DNA of 64,000 nucleotides from Bacillota bacterium. GTDB lineage: Bacteria; Bacillota; Clostridia; Christensenellales; Aristaeellaceae. The translations under genes and the position numbers were made by a program. The stretch covers positions 82,847 through 146,846 of the forward strand of contig JAEZRP010000032.1 of the NCBI GenBank assembly GCA_023444095.1, in the 5' to 3' direction. Below are positions 33,562 through 42,530 of this stretch, one piece after another. Under the pieces are notes generated by a model. It ran no database searches and was not told the DNA's origin. It worked only from the letters and a program-made list of their open reading frames with translations. Position 1 is the stretch's first letter. Each line of letters starts with the position of its first letter.

Positions 33562-36500
33562 ATGATGAGTGAGGCGATCAGAAATCCGAGTCACAGCGAA
33601 CCGGAGAGCTATCAACCCAAGAGGCCGGAAATCCTAAGCGTGGCCAAAAACGCTTTGCGGAGCACGCAAGGCGATGATTTGCCAGTCGAATGCGTCCTTC
33701 GGCCCAAGGACCGCGTCGCGATGTACAGCGGCGAAAGATGGCCCTACAGCAACGTGGAACCCGCCGTTTACGGCGCGCTGGGGCTCTTTTACGGCAGAAC
33801 CGGAAGGCGCGACGGGAGCGGCGCGCTCGTCAACGACGACATGGAATACGCCGTTCATAACGTGCTGACCGGGCACGCGTTCGGGCTCTTCTTTTGCCTG
33901 CCGGAAGATGCGCCAAGCATGGCAGTTTATGGACTTACCTCACGCCCCATGTCGATAGGCAACCGTTCGACGGATGAAATCATCAGGGCGATCATGGCGC
34001 AGATCGTCCGCGGGAATCTCGTTCACATTGACGAGGGCAATGGCCCCTTCGATTATTTGATCTGGGGATATCGGGACGGCGGAGACGTGCTGCTCGGCCA
34101 TTTATTCGAGCACGGAAACGATATGCAAAATAACGCATACGACTTCGATCATCCCACGGAGCTCAAGGAGTTGACCCAACGCCTTTCCGACGCGAATCTG
34201 TTTCGGAAAAACGGAGAAAAGCCCGGCGGTATCACCGTTTATGCGCCGGACGGCGAGAAGCTCGACCGGGAAACCCTCTACCGGAAAGCGCTCCTCGAAG
34301 GGCGCCGCATGCTGACGCAGGTGGAGGCGCCGCCCGCCATGGACCTTGCGCGCGTGCATTTCGGCTACGGACAGGCGATTTACGACGAGTGGGTACGCCA
34401 GCTCGAACAGGCGAACGCCGAACAAGGCGAGGCCTTCTACTTCGCCTCGCCCGTGTTTCCTCACTTCATCGCGCTGTACGAAAACCGTTTGCAGCTCCAC
34501 AAATTCCTGAAGCAGTACGCGGAGATGAACGGTAGTGATACTCTGTCCCGTGCCGCCGATCTGTGCGGGCGGCTGAAGGATTTGGCCGTGGAGGCGGCCC
34601 AGATCGGGTTTGAAAACGAACGCTCGAAGCCCGAGATCCTTGCCATGACCAACAACGAGCGGCGGAGCCTTTTGATCCACCTTCTGAAAAGGTGCCGCAC
34701 CCTTGAACTCGAGATCGCGGAACAGATCGGTATATTCGCGGATTCGCCCGAGAGCTACGGACCGAAAAGGCCGGAGATTTTGAGCGCGGCAAAACGAGCG
34801 ACGGCAAATCAGAAGGAGAACGGAGCTTCCGAAAACGCGCTGCCGGGCATTCCTCCCATGCGATACGGCGACCCGTCTCCGGTCTGCTTCATCGGCACGG
34901 TCATGCGCCTGATGGATTTTTTGCATGATCCTATCTGCCAGGACGAACTGTTCGCTCTCAGCGGCGCGGGGCTCTGCTTCCCGTGGCGAGAAGCATCCAA
35001 CTGCGACGAAGTCAGCATCATCCCCGAAATCCCGCGCCGGACCTTCGCCGCCTTGGGGTATGAGTACGAGTATCTGTATGAGCCGGATATCTCCGTCTCA
35101 CCGCGCCGGTACGCGAAGGATTTCTACATCGCGAAAATCAAAAAATCAATTGACGCCGGTCGTCCTGTGGTCGGCTTCGGGTTCACGCATCAAAACTTTG
35201 CCTGCCTGATCACCGGGTACTACAAGGGCGGCGACGGCCTATCCCTGCGCGCGTTCTGGACGCCGGAGGGTTCTCCCGACGGCTATGATACGGCGGATCA
35301 CGATTATGCCACCGAGGCATGGTATGAGACCTGCTACGGGATCGTCGTGGTCGGGGAGAAAACCCGCGCCCGGCTGTCGGGGGCGGAAGCATACCGCCAC
35401 ATCATGGAATCGGCAGATTTATTCTCTGGGATGCGCATGGTCGAATCCCAGAAAATGGAATACGCCATGGGCGCCTCCTCGTTTGACAGAATGAGGGATT
35501 GGCTTCTGGACGATGCCGAATGGGCTGAGTTGTCCCATCAGGAAGCGTTCCTGAAGCCCTGCGGCCTTTTGCTTTTGGACTATTACCGCGCGAATCTGCG
35601 CGAATACCTCAAACGCCTGGGTCGTCAGTTCCCCGGCGTCGTGAGCGAGGCCGCCGTCACGGCGCTCGATCGCTTTGGGGAATGTTTCCCGGGAAGCGAG
35701 CGGAGCCAGCTCCATATGAACGAGTGCGTCGATCCCGCGATCACCGATTTTTCGATGCTGCGCGAACGCGCCGTCCGGGAAAAAGTCGCGGCATATGTGG
35801 AACGGCTCAAGAGGATGGATGGCGAAACCTTCGCCTGCCTAATGAAAAAAGACAAGAATCACACGGGTGCCGCCCAAACCATCCCCGCAGAAAAGCCGGA
35901 AGGGTACGGTCCGAAAAGGCCGGAAATCCTGAAAACCGCAGAACAGGCGCAACGGGAGTCTGCTTACCCGGAAGACTTTATTTTGCCGAATCAATCGACC
36001 GCCATCCCGCCCGAAATCAGGCATTACGGCCCGGCATACGTGCCGTTTGCCAATGAGTTTTCACATTTCCTCGACTATACCGGACAAGGATACGGCTTTC
36101 TGTATGACGGCGACTGGTGCAGGGACAGAAGCTACACGATCGCAGACGTCCTCTCCGGCCATGCCATGGAGCCGTCGAACCTGTTTTCAAAGGAGCGCGT
36201 GGAGCTTTTCTGGAGGACGGTTGGGTTTCCGGGGTGCCGCACGTTTTCCGCCGATCCCGATCAGGATGACTTCATGAGGGAGTCGGATATGAAGCAGGCG
36301 ATCCGATACGCGCTTTATCGCCTTAAACAACCGGTCATTCTGCCGCAGGAAAGCCGCTGGTGGGGAAGCGTCGTCATCGGCTATCGGGACTGCGGGAATG
36401 TTCTGGTGATCTACCACCATCTTCCCTATTTCATGGATACGGAGAACAACGCGCGCCCGCAAATCGAGGAAATCTCAGGCTGGTATCATGACGGCGCTTC

Positions 36501-37077
36501 GCTATTCATGGCCGGAGCGCGAGAAAAAACACCGTCGCCTGCGGACATTTACCTCGAGGGGATTCGCCAGATCCGCTCCTGCCTCGAATCCAACATCCGG
36601 GGAGAAAAGCGGCATTTTTCCGACGAATGGGAAGCGTTTTTGCGCCTGCGTGTGGAGGAAATGATCGCCGAGGTAAGGCGCACCCGTATCGTTCCGGGTG
36701 GCGAGCACGGCCCGTTCGCCGAGGATGCGAGCGACGACGCCGCGTGGGAATTCATATGCCGCGCCCATGACAGCACGTGGTGCAACATGGCCGAGCGCCG
36801 TTATTGCGTGATGAACTTCTTTCGGCAGGCAAAGGAATACTTCCCTGAAGCGGGAAACGAGCTGCAAGCTTTGGACGACCACTTCTGGCGCGCCAGTGAA
36901 ATCATGGGAAGCAGGGATGCCGGATACGGAACCGAAGTGGGGGACCCGGTCGATATCGAAATCTTCAAAAATCCGGAGGTCCGGGGACGGATGGCCGACT
37001 GCGTCAGGCGGTTTCGGGAGGCCGACGCGATGGGGCTTGCGATGGTCGAAGAAGTGCTGAAGCAAATCAGGCGATGA
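33562..37077 (+). CDS. Large protein of three tandem modules, predicted papain/C39-like fold
   Basis: A 1171-residue protein that I cannot assign to a named family. It consists of three modules of about 380 residues, each headed by a near-identical tag: PESYQPKRPEIL (near residue 14), PESYGPKRPEIL (near 396) and PEGYGPKRPEIL (near 777). Each module then has an IPP-x-x-x-x-YG segment or its equivalent, an L-(T/S)-G-H-A-like motif (LTGHAF, LSGAGL, LSGHAM) and a paired-strand motif (YLIWGYRDGGDVLLGH; CLITGYYKGGDGLSLRAF; VVIGYRDCGNVLVIYHH). This pattern recalls BtrH_N/C39-like domains encoded beside AraC-GyrI regulators. That family call is inference, and a catalytic Cys-His pair is not conserved across modules. 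No signal peptide or membrane helix is seen. Confidence 0.75.
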   Translation: MMSEAIRNPSHSEPESYQPKRPEILSVAKNALRSTQGDDLPVECVLRPKDRVAMYSGERWPYSNVEPAVYGALGLFYGRTGRRDGSGALVNDDMEYAVHNVLTGHAFGLFFCLPEDAPSMAVYGLTSRPMSIGNRSTDEIIRAIMAQIVRGNLVHIDEGNGPFDYLIWGYRDGGDVLLGHLFEHGNDMQNNAYDFDHPTELKELTQRLSDANLFRKNGEKPGGITVYAPDGEKLDRETLYRKALLEGRRMLTQVEAPPAMDLARVHFGYGQAIYDEWVRQLEQANAEQGEAFYFASPVFPHFIALYENRLQLHKFLKQYAEMNGSDTLSRAADLCGRLKDLAVEAAQIGFENERSKPEILAMTNNERRSLLIHLLKRCRTLELEIAEQIGIFADSPESYGPKRPEILSAAKRATANQKENGASENALPGIPPMRYGDPSPVCFIGTVMRLMDFLHDPICQDELFALSGAGLCFPWREASNCDEVSIIPEIPRRTFAALGYEYEYLYEPDISVSPRRYAKDFYIAKIKKSIDAGRPVVGFGFTHQNFACLITGYYKGGDGLSLRAFWTPEGSPDGYDTADHDYATEAWYETCYGIVVVGEKTRARLSGAEAYRHIMESADLFSGMRMVESQKMEYAMGASSFDRMRDWLLDDAEWAELSHQEAFLKPCGLLLLDYYRANLREYLKRLGRQFPGVVSEAAVTALDRFGECFPGSERSQLHMNECVDPAITDFSMLRERAVREKVAAYVERLKRMDGETFACLMKKDKNHTGAAQTIPAEKPEGYGPKRPEILKTAEQAQRESAYPEDFILPNQSTAIPPEIRHYGPAYVPFANEFSHFLDYTGQGYGFLYDGDWCRDRSYTIADVLSGHAMEPSNLFSKERVELFWRTVGFPGCRTFSADPDQDDFMRESDMKQAIRYALYRLKQPVILPQESRWWGSVVIGYRDCGNVLVIYHHLPYFMDTENNARPQIEEISGWYHDGASLFMAGAREKTPSPADIYLEGIRQIRSCLESNIRGEKRHFSDEWEAFLRLRVEEMIAEVRRTRIVPGGEHGPFAEDASDDAAWEFICRAHDSTWCNMAERRYCVMNFFRQAKEYFPEAGNELQALDDHFWRASEIMGSRDAGYGTEVGDPVDIEIFKNPEVRGRMADCVRRFREADAMGLAMVEEVLKQIRR

Positions 37078-37107
37078 CGCAAAACAGTCGGGACCCCGGC
37101 CTCGCGC

Positions 37108-39045
37108 TCACGCGCCTGCGCGATAATACTGCGCCTGCGCATTCCACAGCGCATGATATTTGCCGCCCTCATCCGCGACCAGCGCGTCGTGAGCGCCGCG
37201 TTGGATCAGTCTGCCCTCGTGAAATACGGCGATGTCGTCGCAGAAGCGGCAGCTCGAGAGGCGATGGCTGATGTATATGGCCGTTCTGCCGCCGACGATA
37301 CCGCTAAACTTGGAATAGATCTCGTACTCGGCGATCGGGTCGAGCGCGGCGGTCGGTTCGTCGAGAATGATAAAGGGCGAGGTCGGTTCGCCGGAGACAT
37401 CCCAGCCCGCTTCTCGGCCGCGCCGATCGAACCGGCAATCCGACCGGTTCGCCGTGCCCTTGTAAAGCGCGCGTGCGAGTGCGATCTTCTGCGCCTCGCC
37501 GCCGGAGATCTCGACGCCCTCCTCGTCAAAGTCCTTGTAGAGGCAGGTCTGCGCGCCGTCCGGCAGTTGGCGCAGGCGGTCGCCGAACCCGGCTTCCTTC
37601 AGGCAGGCCTCGACGCGCTCGCGGTCGTAGTCGGTGCTCGCCGCGACGTTCTGGCCGAGCTGGAAGGCAAACAACCGGAAATCCTGAAAGACGACCGAAA
37701 AGAGATCCATGTACTCGTTGTAGTCATACTTCCTGATGTCGATCCCGTTGAGCAGGATCGCGCCCTCCGTCGGGTCGTACAGCCGGCAGAGGAGCTTGAT
37801 GAAGGTCGTCTTTCCGCTTCCGTTCTGTCCAACGACCGCGAGCCGCTTTCCGATGCGGAGCTTCATCGACACATGATCGAGCGCGTACGCCTCCGACCCC
37901 GGATACCGGAACGACACGTCCCGGAATTCGATTTCGTAGTCGTTGTCGCCGCCCGCGCAGAACGCGCGCTTTTCGACGGGGAGGGTTCCCTGATATTTGC
38001 GGTTCGGGATGTCGAGGTAGCGAAACAACCCTCTCAGATGCGAACAGTAGACCTCGTTGTCGGCGAGAATGTACAGCATCTCCTGCACCCCTTCGCCAAG
38101 GCGCGAAAGCACGCCCACATACTGCACGATGCTGCCCACGCCGAATGCACCGAGGAACGCCTTGATGACCACAAAGAGATAGCACGCCGCGTTGCCGACG
38201 CCGATCACCAGCACCGCGAGCGATGGGTAGGCGGACATTTTCAGGATCGGACCGGCGCTCTCCACATGGTGCTGATGAAGCCTGCCGAACGCGCGATCGG
38301 CGGAGGCCTCCTGCCCGTAGATGCGCACGTCCTTCGCGCGCTCGGGGCTCATGTAAAGGTCGCGCCCGAAGAACTGATTTGCGCGGTTGAACCAAACAAG
38401 CCCCTCGCACCACTTTTCAAAGATTCGGTTTTCGCGCACGGTCGCCCGCGAATTGCTCAAGCCCCCGAGCAGGACGCAGGCGAGAAGCGCGACCGCCCAA
38501 AGAGGCGAATCGGCCACGGCATTCCCTGATCTGCGCGTGAACAGCGTCGCCGTCATGGAAATGGAAACGAAGATGCTGACCGAGGCGCTCACAAGGCCCG
38601 CGGTGCCCCAGACGAGCTGGGCCAGTCCGTTTCCAAACATATAGAGGTCTTCCTCGGCCAGCTTTCTTTGATACTGGATTTCCGCGCGCTCCAGGTCGGC
38701 GTAGTCCATGGACATCTGCTTGTCGGCGAATATCTTCCCAAAAAAGCCCCACATCTGTGATTCCTTTTCGTTCGTGATCCGGTCGATGGCGCTTCGCAGC
38801 AGGAACGCCAGAAAGTTCGCGAGAATGACGGCACAGACATATGCGACCAGTCTATGAATCCTGCGCGCGCCGGAAATTTCGCCGATGATCCGCGCGGAAA
38901 ACCAGATCGACGCGAACGGCTGAAGCGCCGACACGAGCGCCGACAGCGCCTTTCCCCGCGCAAGTCCCGGGCAGTACTTGTTCAGAACGCCAAATCCGCG
39001 CGCGGTGAGCCGGGCGCGCGCTTTGATCGTCAGTCTTTCACGCAT
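37108..39045 (-). CDS. ABC exporter half-transporter with in-frame insertion in its ATPase
   Basis: A 645-residue half-transporter (membrane domain about residues 20-330, ATPase from about 370). Walker A is GQNGSGKTT, the signature is ISGGEAQK, Walker B is FIILDEPT and the switch histidine lies in IYISHRLSSC. Between the signature helix (ALARALYKG) and Walker B (PFIILDEPT) there are 26 additional residues absent from its paralogue encoded next door, arising from a 78-bp palindromic insertion. The frame and all motifs are kept, so the protein may still work. The gene overlaps the end of the paralogue's gene by 16 bases; the two products probably form a heterodimer. Confidence 0.88.
   Translation of the reverse strand: MRERLTIKARARLTARGFGVLNKYCPGLARGKALSALVSALQPFASIWFSARIIGEISGARRIHRLVAYVCAVILANFLAFLLRSAIDRITNEKESQMWGFFGKIFADKQMSMDYADLERAEIQYQRKLAEEDLYMFGNGLAQLVWGTAGLVSASVSIFVSISMTATLFTRRSGNAVADSPLWAVALLACVLLGGLSNSRATVRENRIFEKWCEGLVWFNRANQFFGRDLYMSPERAKDVRIYGQEASADRAFGRLHQHHVESAGPILKMSAYPSLAVLVIGVGNAACYLFVVIKAFLGAFGVGSIVQYVGVLSRLGEGVQEMLYILADNEVYCSHLRGLFRYLDIPNRKYQGTLPVEKRAFCAGGDNDYEIEFRDVSFRYPGSEAYALDHVSMKLRIGKRLAVVGQNGSGKTTFIKLLCRLYDPTEGAILLNGIDIRKYDYNEYMDLFSVVFQDFRLFAFQLGQNVAASTDYDRERVEACLKEAGFGDRLRQLPDGAQTCLYKDFDEEGVEISGGEAQKIALARALYKGTANRSDCRFDRRGREAGWDVSGEPTSPFIILDEPTAALDPIAEYEIYSKFSGIVGGRTAIYISHRLSSCRFCDDIAVFHEGRLIQRGAHDALVADEGGKYHALWNAQAQYYRAGA
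37378..37455. repeat. 78-bp in-frame palindromic insertion
   Basis: It adds 26 codons exactly between the ABC signature and Walker B of the host gene. Its flanks form a 6-bp inverted repeat (AAGGGC at 37373-37378, GCCCTT at 37456-37461). Inside lie an 8-bp inverted repeat CGAACCGG/CCGGTTCG (37428-37451, 8-base loop) and a 10-bp direct repeat CGGTTCGCCG (37384-37393 and 37445-37454). These features resemble small palindromic elements that insert in coding genes. Confidence 0.65.
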
Positions 39046-40892
39046 AGCGCCACCGCCTCCCCTTCAGGATGCTCCCGGTAATATTTCGCCTGTGTCTCAA
39101 ACAGCTCGAAATACCGCCCCTTCTGAAGAAGCAGTTTTTCGTGCGTCCCCTCCTCGATCACCTCTCCGCCCTCGATCAGGAGGATGCGACTGCAAAAGCG
39201 CGTGGAAGCGAGCCTGTGCGAAATGAAGACCGTAGACTGTTCGCGCATGATCTCGTCGTAGGTTTCGTATAGCCTGCTTTCGGCGATCGGGTCGAGCGCG
39301 GCGGTCGGCTCGTCGAGGACCATCACCGGCGCGGCCTTGTAAAGCGCGCGGGCGAGCAAAAGCTTCTGTGTCTCTCCGCCCGAGAACTCGACCCCGTCGT
39401 CATGGATCGCTTTGCCGAATTCGCTCTTTGTCCCCTTGGGGAGCGCCGCGACCTTCTCCCACAGCCCCGCGTGGCGCAGGCAAAGCGCAACCTTTTCTTC
39501 GTCGATATCGTCGACCGCCTCCGAGACGATCTCGCGGATCGTCACGGGCAGGATGGAAAACTGCTGAAACACCGCGGAAAACAGCTTGTAGTAGTCGCGG
39601 CGGTCGTACTCCCTTGCGTCGATGCCGTCGTACAGAACGACTCCCTCGGTCGGGTCGACCAGCCCGCAGATCAGCTTGACGAGCGTGGTCTTGCCCGCGC
39701 CGTTGAGCCCGACGACGGCGATGTGTTCCCCGGGACGAATCGTCAGGCTGATCCCCCTGAGCGCGTCCGTTGCCGCGCCCTCGTACCGATAACGCACGTT
39801 TTTCAGCTCGATGGTTCCGGGAAACGCCCGGCGCGCGTCCGTCTTGACGCCGCCCTCCCTTTTGTAGGTTTCCGGGTATTCCAGATACGCGCGAAGATAA
39901 TTGAAGGAAAGGTTGATCCGGTGAAGCGCGTTGATTTGCTCGAGAATCCCGCCGAGCCACAGGGAGAAGCCGGTAATCACGCCGAAATACAGAACGAAAT
40001 CCGCTACGCCGATCCGCCGGTCCAGCACAAGAAACAGAAGATATGCATACGCGACGCCCTCTCGGAGCAGCGACAGTCCGCTATCGGCCGCGGACACGCC
40101 GTATACCTTCGCGGCGTAGCGCCCGTACCAGCCCGACAGCCCCTTGAGGTTCTCTTCGTAGACGCCTTGGAACCATCCGGCCATGTCGTAGAGCCGAATG
40201 TCCTTTGCGGAGCGCAGATCGCCGGCTATGCCGTTGATGTAATGGGTCCGCTGCCCGTAGCCGATCTTCTCCCGATTGTTCTCGGCCGCCCACCTGACGA
40301 TGCGCCTGTTCAAAAAAGTACTGACGAGCGTCGTCGCGATCAGAAACAGGATTACGAGGACATTCAACTGCACCAGAATTCCAAAATAGACGACAAACCC
40401 GAGCGCGTTTGAAATAAGCGCGATTCCCACGTCGTAAATCTGCGTCATCGGCGAAAAATGACCGTTGCAGCTGGAAAAGCTCTCGCTCATCAGCTGCCTG
40501 AACCGCTGGCTCTCCTGATTACGGTAATCGGTCGTCATTCCCTTGCGCGCGACCATGCGCGTATAATGGGTGTTCATCTTGTACTTGTGGTGGGAGATCT
40601 GCTTGTCCGCGAACCGCTTGCAACCCGAGAGAAGCGCGATGGGCAGCGTGAAGATCAGGGTAACGAAAATGAGGCCGCGCAAGGTGCCGCCACCCGTGAT
40701 CTCTTCGATCACGGCCTTCGGCAGAAACGTCGCGAGAACCGGTAGAAGGACGCCCGCAAGCGACGCCATGCCGCACCACGCCAGAAGCGGCGGATAGCAG
40801 TTCAGCGTGCTTTTCAGGCAAAACTGGGCGTTCTTCCCGACCGAATATTCCCTGACGCCCAGCTCATTGGATCGATTTTTCGCCGTTTTCAT
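39030..40892 (-). CDS. ABC exporter half-transporter (partner)
   Basis: A 620-residue half-transporter. ATG at 40892 is chosen because GGAGG lies 8 bases upstream; a longer frame to 40964 would add residues before that site and overlap the operator-like repeats. Five to six membrane helices (about residues 30-320) are followed by an ATPase domain with Walker A GLNGAGKTT, signature FSGGETQK, Walker B VMVLDEPT and the switch segment VFISHRLASTRFC. There is no C39 peptidase domain. It is the first gene downstream of the direct-repeat element and the LytTR two-component genes, so it is probably their target. Confidence 0.88.
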   Translation of the reverse strand: MKTAKNRSNELGVREYSVGKNAQFCLKSTLNCYPPLLAWCGMASLAGVLLPVLATFLPKAVIEEITGGGTLRGLIFVTLIFTLPIALLSGCKRFADKQISHHKYKMNTHYTRMVARKGMTTDYRNQESQRFRQLMSESFSSCNGHFSPMTQIYDVGIALISNALGFVVYFGILVQLNVLVILFLIATTLVSTFLNRRIVRWAAENNREKIGYGQRTHYINGIAGDLRSAKDIRLYDMAGWFQGVYEENLKGLSGWYGRYAAKVYGVSAADSGLSLLREGVAYAYLLFLVLDRRIGVADFVLYFGVITGFSLWLGGILEQINALHRINLSFNYLRAYLEYPETYKREGGVKTDARRAFPGTIELKNVRYRYEGAATDALRGISLTIRPGEHIAVVGLNGAGKTTLVKLICGLVDPTEGVVLYDGIDAREYDRRDYYKLFSAVFQQFSILPVTIREIVSEAVDDIDEEKVALCLRHAGLWEKVAALPKGTKSEFGKAIHDDGVEFSGGETQKLLLARALYKAAPVMVLDEPTAALDPIAESRLYETYDEIMREQSTVFISHRLASTRFCSRILLIEGGEVIEEGTHEKLLLQKGRYFELFETQAKYYREHPEGEAVALCVKD

Positions 40893-40942
40893 CCGCCCCA
40901 CCTCCGCCGCCATGGTATCAGAAAGCGCCGTCCGAATGTCGT

Positions 40943-40974
40943 TTTTCGCACGAACGGTCGGCATTTTGCACGAA
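40943..40974 (-). promoter_or_regulatory. Direct-repeat operator candidate for the LytTR regulator
   Basis: On the minus strand TTCGTGC-A-AAA and TTCGTGC-G-AAAA occur 20 bp apart (40964-40974 and 40943-40954). Two direct repeats one helical-turn multiple apart, upstream of a weak -10 (TACCAT, complement at 40912-40917), is the usual layout of LytTR activator sites. Binding by the regulator encoded just upstream is inferred. Confidence 0.55.
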
Positions 40975-40979
40975 TCGCA

Positions 40980-41654
40980 TCATAACGGCAGCAGGACTTC
41001 CGTCGCGAACACCCCTTCCTCGCTCTGGCGGTTGACGTAGCCGCCGTATTTCTGGACAATCCGGTCCACGCGCGCGAGCCCGAAGCCGTGACCAGCGCTC
41101 CCCTTTGCGGATCGGTACGCCTTTCCCGACTTTCGCACTTCGCCTACGGAATTGGATACCGAGAGATAGAGCTGCCCCTTCAGGATGCCGAGAAACACGC
41201 GGACGAACCGCCCGTCGCCCTCCCGCAGCCTCATGCACGCCTCCATGGCGTTGTCCAGCAGGTTCCCCACGACGACGCACAGGTCGATCTGCGAGACGGC
41301 AAGTTTCGGCGGCACGACCGCCTTCGCGCTGATGGCGATCCCGCGCGATCTGATGAGCGACAGCTTGCTGTTGAGGATCGCGTCCACCATCACGTTGCCG
41401 GTCTTGAGGACGGTATCGACCTGCGTCAAATCGTCGTTCAGCCGAAGAAGGTATTCCCGCGTCCGCTCCGCGTCGCCGCAGAGGGCGAGCAATGTCTGTA
41501 TGTGGTTATGGTAATCGTGCCGCCAGCCGCGCATGGTTCGATAGATGTTCTCGACCTCGTCGCAGTGCTTCTCGATGAGGCCGCTCTGGTACTCCCCGAT
41601 GCGGCGTTCGATCATGCGCCCGAAGAGCAGACTCACAAGCCCCATGTCAGTCAC
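40980..41654 (-). CDS. Sensorless GHKL histidine kinase of a LytTR two-component system
   Basis: A 224-residue kinase. The phospho-acceptor helix has WRHDYHNHIQTL with H46 as the likely site, the N box is NLLDNAMEA (near 131) and the G box is GHGFGLARVDRIV (near 193), all typical of HPK10/AgrC-like enzymes. It begins directly with the helical segment before the acceptor histidine and has no six-helix membrane sensor, so it must be activated in the cytosol or by a partner. Its gene overlaps the response regulator gene by 8 bases. Confidence 0.87.
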   Translation of the reverse strand: MTDMGLVSLLFGRMIERRIGEYQSGLIEKHCDEVENIYRTMRGWRHDYHNHIQTLLALCGDAERTREYLLRLNDDLTQVDTVLKTGNVMVDAILNSKLSLIRSRGIAISAKAVVPPKLAVSQIDLCVVVGNLLDNAMEACMRLREGDGRFVRVFLGILKGQLYLSVSNSVGEVRKSGKAYRSAKGSAGHGFGLARVDRIVQKYGGYVNRQSEEGVFATEVLLPL

Positions 41655-42357
41655 CTCTGAAATAGCGGATGAACGCCCGATTCACCGCGTTGTAATTGCC
41701 GCGCGACAGGGGGATTTTCCGTCCGTCGTCGAGCGCGACGTCCGTTCTGGAAATGCTGCGAATGTGTTTGATCCCGACGATGTAGGAGCGGTGGCACCGG
41801 ACGAACCCTTCGCCGAGCAGCCTCTCCATTTCGGAAATACCGGCCTTCACCTCGAGTCGGTCCCTCAGAGTCGTAACGACACAGGAATGGGCGAAGGATT
41901 CGACCGAAACGACTTCGCTTGCCGCGGCGCGCGCCGCGCCCCCATTCGCCGGAAAAACGACGGCCCTGTCGCCCTTGCCGAGACGGCGGACCGCCCTGTC
42001 GAGCGCGGCGGACAGCTTCCCGGCATCCACGGGCTTCATGAGGTAATGAAGCGCGGAAACCTCGTATCCTTCGGCGATGTATTCCGCATATCCGGTGACA
42101 AAGACAATCTGAACGGCCTCGTCACGCATCCGGATGGTCTTTGCGAGCGCGACACCGTCCATGCCGTCCATCTCAATATCCAGAAGCAGTATATCAAAAG
42201 CCCGATCCTCCGCAGAATGAAACAGGAAGGAATCGGCGGAAGGGAACGAGAGGATGCGCGCCTGAACCGAGCGGCTGCCGGCCCACGCGTTCACCAGCGA
42301 TGTCAGATACCGAATGTCCCATTCGTTGTCGTCGCAAATACCAATCCGATATGTCAT
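41647..42357 (-). CDS. LytTR-family response regulator
   Basis: A 236-residue regulator. The receiver domain shows the acidic pair D9-D10, phospho-acceptor D60 in LLLDIEMDG and the K of LMKPVDA near 109. The C-terminal LytTR DNA-binding domain (about 135-233) contains the VESFAHSCVVTT and GFVRCHRSYIVGIKHI segments. It is the first gene of the minus-strand two-component/exporter group and has its own strong promoter. Its probable DNA target is the direct repeat ahead of the exporter genes. Confidence 0.92.
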   Translation of the reverse strand: MTYRIGICDDNEWDIRYLTSLVNAWAGSRSVQARILSFPSADSFLFHSAEDRAFDILLLDIEMDGMDGVALAKTIRMRDEAVQIVFVTGYAEYIAEGYEVSALHYLMKPVDAGKLSAALDRAVRRLGKGDRAVVFPANGGAARAAASEVVSVESFAHSCVVTTLRDRLEVKAGISEMERLLGEGFVRCHRSYIVGIKHIRSISRTDVALDDGRKIPLSRGNYNAVNRAFIRYFRGD

Positions 42358-42386
42358 TGGGCCGCTCCATTCCTCATTTCTTTGTT

Positions 42387-42415
42387 ATTATAGTCGGTCC
42401 AACCGGGAATAGCAA
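42387..42415 (-). promoter_or_regulatory. Promoter of the two-component genes
   Basis: On the minus strand TTGCTA (42410-42415) and TATAAT (42387-42392) are 17 bases apart, 30 bases ahead of the response regulator start. It looks constitutive, in contrast to the weak promoter ahead of the exporter genes. Confidence 0.75.
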
Positions 42416-42480
42416 CATCCGCGGCGCCTTCGGGGAGACCGGGTTGCGCCGCGCCCGGGCTGATGAGCTGTATTGTGCAT

Positions 42481-42513
42481 AAAAAGGGCGTCTGCCTCGA
42501 ATGACAGACGCCC
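42481..42513 (-). terminator. Intrinsic terminator of the LacI-controlled operon
   Basis: On the minus strand GGGCGTCTG and CAGACGCCC form a 9-bp stem with a 10-base loop, followed by five T residues (42485-42481). It lies 17 bases after the stop of the solute-binding-protein gene and is a textbook terminator. Confidence 0.88.
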
Positions 42514-42530
42514 CTTCGCGTTCTTTCCGA

